Source: Ruminococcus sp. UBA4383 (GTDB lineage Bacteria; Bacillota; Clostridia; Oscillospirales; Ruminococcaceae). Taken from it: a stretch of 6,363 nt of DNA. The notes under the pieces are model-generated. The model had not been told where the DNA came from and searched no databases. It worked only from the letters and a program-made list of their open reading frames with translations. The position numbers were made by a program, and so were the translations under genes. Location: positions 1 through 6,363 of the forward strand of contig DGRR01000026.1 of NCBI GenBank assembly GCA_002389995.1, in the 5' to 3' direction. Position 1 is the first letter of the stretch. Each line of letters opens with the position of its first letter. Positions 5,405 through 6,363 of the stretch are shown here, piece after piece.

Positions 5405-6363
5405 ATGAAAAAGTTTTTCTTCACATCTGAATCAGTTACCGAGGGTCACCCCGATAAAATCTGCGACCAGATTTCCGATGCCGTCCTCGATGCAATTCTC
5501 GAACAGGACGATAAAGCCCGTGTTGCCTGCGAAACTGCCGTTACTACGGGTATGATTCTCTGTATGGGCGAAATTTCCACAACTGCCAGAGTCGATATTC
5601 CCAAAATTGCCCGTCAGGTTGTCGCTGATATAGGCTATGACAGAGCTAAATACGGCTTTGATGCACATACCTGCTCAGTCCTCACAAGCATTGACGAACA
5701 GTCCCCTGATATTGCCATGGGCGTAAATGAAGCCTTTGAATACAGAGAACAGGATAACGAAAATGACGGTCTTTCCAACGGTGCAGGCGATCAGGGTATT
5801 ATGTTCGGATTTGCCTGCAATGAAACTCCCGAACTTATGCCCCTGCCAATTTCCCTCGCACACAAACTCTCCCTCAAACTCACAGAAGTCAGAAAAGACG
5901 GCACTCTCTGCTATTTAAGACCTGACGGAAAATCTCAGGTAACTGTTGAATATCACGACAATAAACCCGTGAGAGTTGATGCCGTTGTAGTATCCTCACA
6001 GCACTCCGCAGATGTATCCCTCGAAAATTTAAGAAAAGATATCGAGGAATTTGTTATCCGTGCAGTTATTCCCGCTGAACTCATTGACGAAAATACAAAA
6101 ATATTCATCAACCCGACAGGACGTTTCGTAGTGGGAGGTCCTCAGGGCGACAGCGGTCTCACAGGAAGAAAAATCATTGTCGATACATACGGCGGATATT
6201 CCCGTCACGGCGGCGGTGCATTCAGCGGTAAAGACCCGACTAAGGTTGACAGAAGTGCCGCTTATGCCGCAAGATATATCGCTAAGAATATAGTTGCCGC
6301 AGGACTGGCTGAAAAATGTGAAGTACAGCTTTCATATGCAATCGGTGTTGCAAAGCCTGTTTC
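5405..6363 (+). CDS. metK: S-adenosylmethionine synthetase, 3' end outside window
   Basis: MetK makes S-adenosylmethionine from methionine and ATP in the cytoplasm. The frame starts at ATG 5405 with AGGAGGT at 5394-5400 and runs without a stop to the right edge: 319 codons plus two bases of a protein usually about 395 residues long. Visible signatures are FTSESVTEGHPDKICDQISD with the ATP-site GHPDK (14-18), the GAGDQG motif (126-131), TGRFVVGGPQGDSGLTGRK (238-256) and the P-loop-like GGGAFSGKDPTKVDR (269-283) with its phosphate- and metal-contacting Lys and Asp residues. All three MetK subdomains are represented, the last one incomplete. The riboswitch and terminator upstream show feedback control by its own product. 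The truncation is from the window edge, not a mutation. Confidence 0.98.
   Translation, partial: MKKFFFTSESVTEGHPDKICDQISDAVLDAILEQDDKARVACETAVTTGMILCMGEISTTARVDIPKIARQVVADIGYDRAKYGFDAHTCSVLTSIDEQSPDIAMGVNEAFEYREQDNENDGLSNGAGDQGIMFGFACNETPELMPLPISLAHKLSLKLTEVRKDGTLCYLRPDGKSQVTVEYHDNKPVRVDAVVVSSQHSADVSLENLRKDIEEFVIRAVIPAELIDENTKIFINPTGRFVVGGPQGDSGLTGRKIIVDTYGGYSRHGGGAFSGKDPTKVDRSAAYAARYIAKNIVAAGLAEKCEVQLSYAIGVAKPV

Noticed and set aside
5432..5863. Two minus-strand open frames inside metK (78 and 62 residues)
   Set aside because: They are antisense shadows of a clear metK frame, with no ribosome binding site or recognisable protein features.
1..6363. CRISPR array, insertion sequence, tRNA or phage genes
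   Set aside because: No regularly spaced repeats, transposase motifs, terminal repeats or tRNA-like cloverleaf were seen; nearly all sequence is explained by conserved genes and their control sites.

Overview
The window looks like core chromosome from a low-GC, spore-forming Firmicute of class Clostridia, and a Ruminococcus/Oscillospiraceae-type genome is a reasonable guess. Supports are a spoVS gene next to a ymdB-type phosphodiesterase gene, a SAM-I (S-box) riboswitch ahead of metK, strong AGGAGG-type ribosome binding sites and very AT-rich spacers with consensus vegetative promoters. The genus is inferred, not read directly.

Layout. (1) Bases 1-1229, plus strand: the catalytic part of a membrane-type sulfatase / LTA-synthase-like phosphotransferase, cut off by the left window edge. 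(2) 1235-1263: a perfect palindrome serving as a shared terminator between convergent genes. (3) 1274-5077, minus strand, read right to left: asnB, ymdB, spoVS, deoD. ymdB and spoVS each have their own near-consensus promoter. deoD follows spoVS after a strong intrinsic terminator whose U-tract ends two bases before the deoD ribosome binding site. (4) 5078-5404: a divergent control region holding the asnB ribosome binding site with a weak candidate promoter on the minus strand, and a consensus promoter, SAM-I riboswitch and terminator for metK on the plus strand. (5) 5405-6363, plus strand: metK, cut off by the right window edge.

The genes are mostly housekeeping: S-adenosylmethionine synthesis under SAM feedback, glutamine-dependent asparagine synthesis, purine nucleoside salvage, an RNA/cyclic-nucleotide phosphodiesterase linked to multicellular behaviour, a small sporulation regulator, and a cell-surface polymer enzyme. 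ymdB-spoVS is a conserved neighbour pair in Firmicutes, although the gene upstream here is asnB rather than rny.

I see no mobile element, CRISPR array, tRNA or rRNA, and no undescribed multi-gene system. The points most worth a second look are regulatory: the terminator in the deoD leader, the inverted repeat around the ymdB promoter, and an 11-bp GC-rich tandem duplication inside the sulfatase-like gene.
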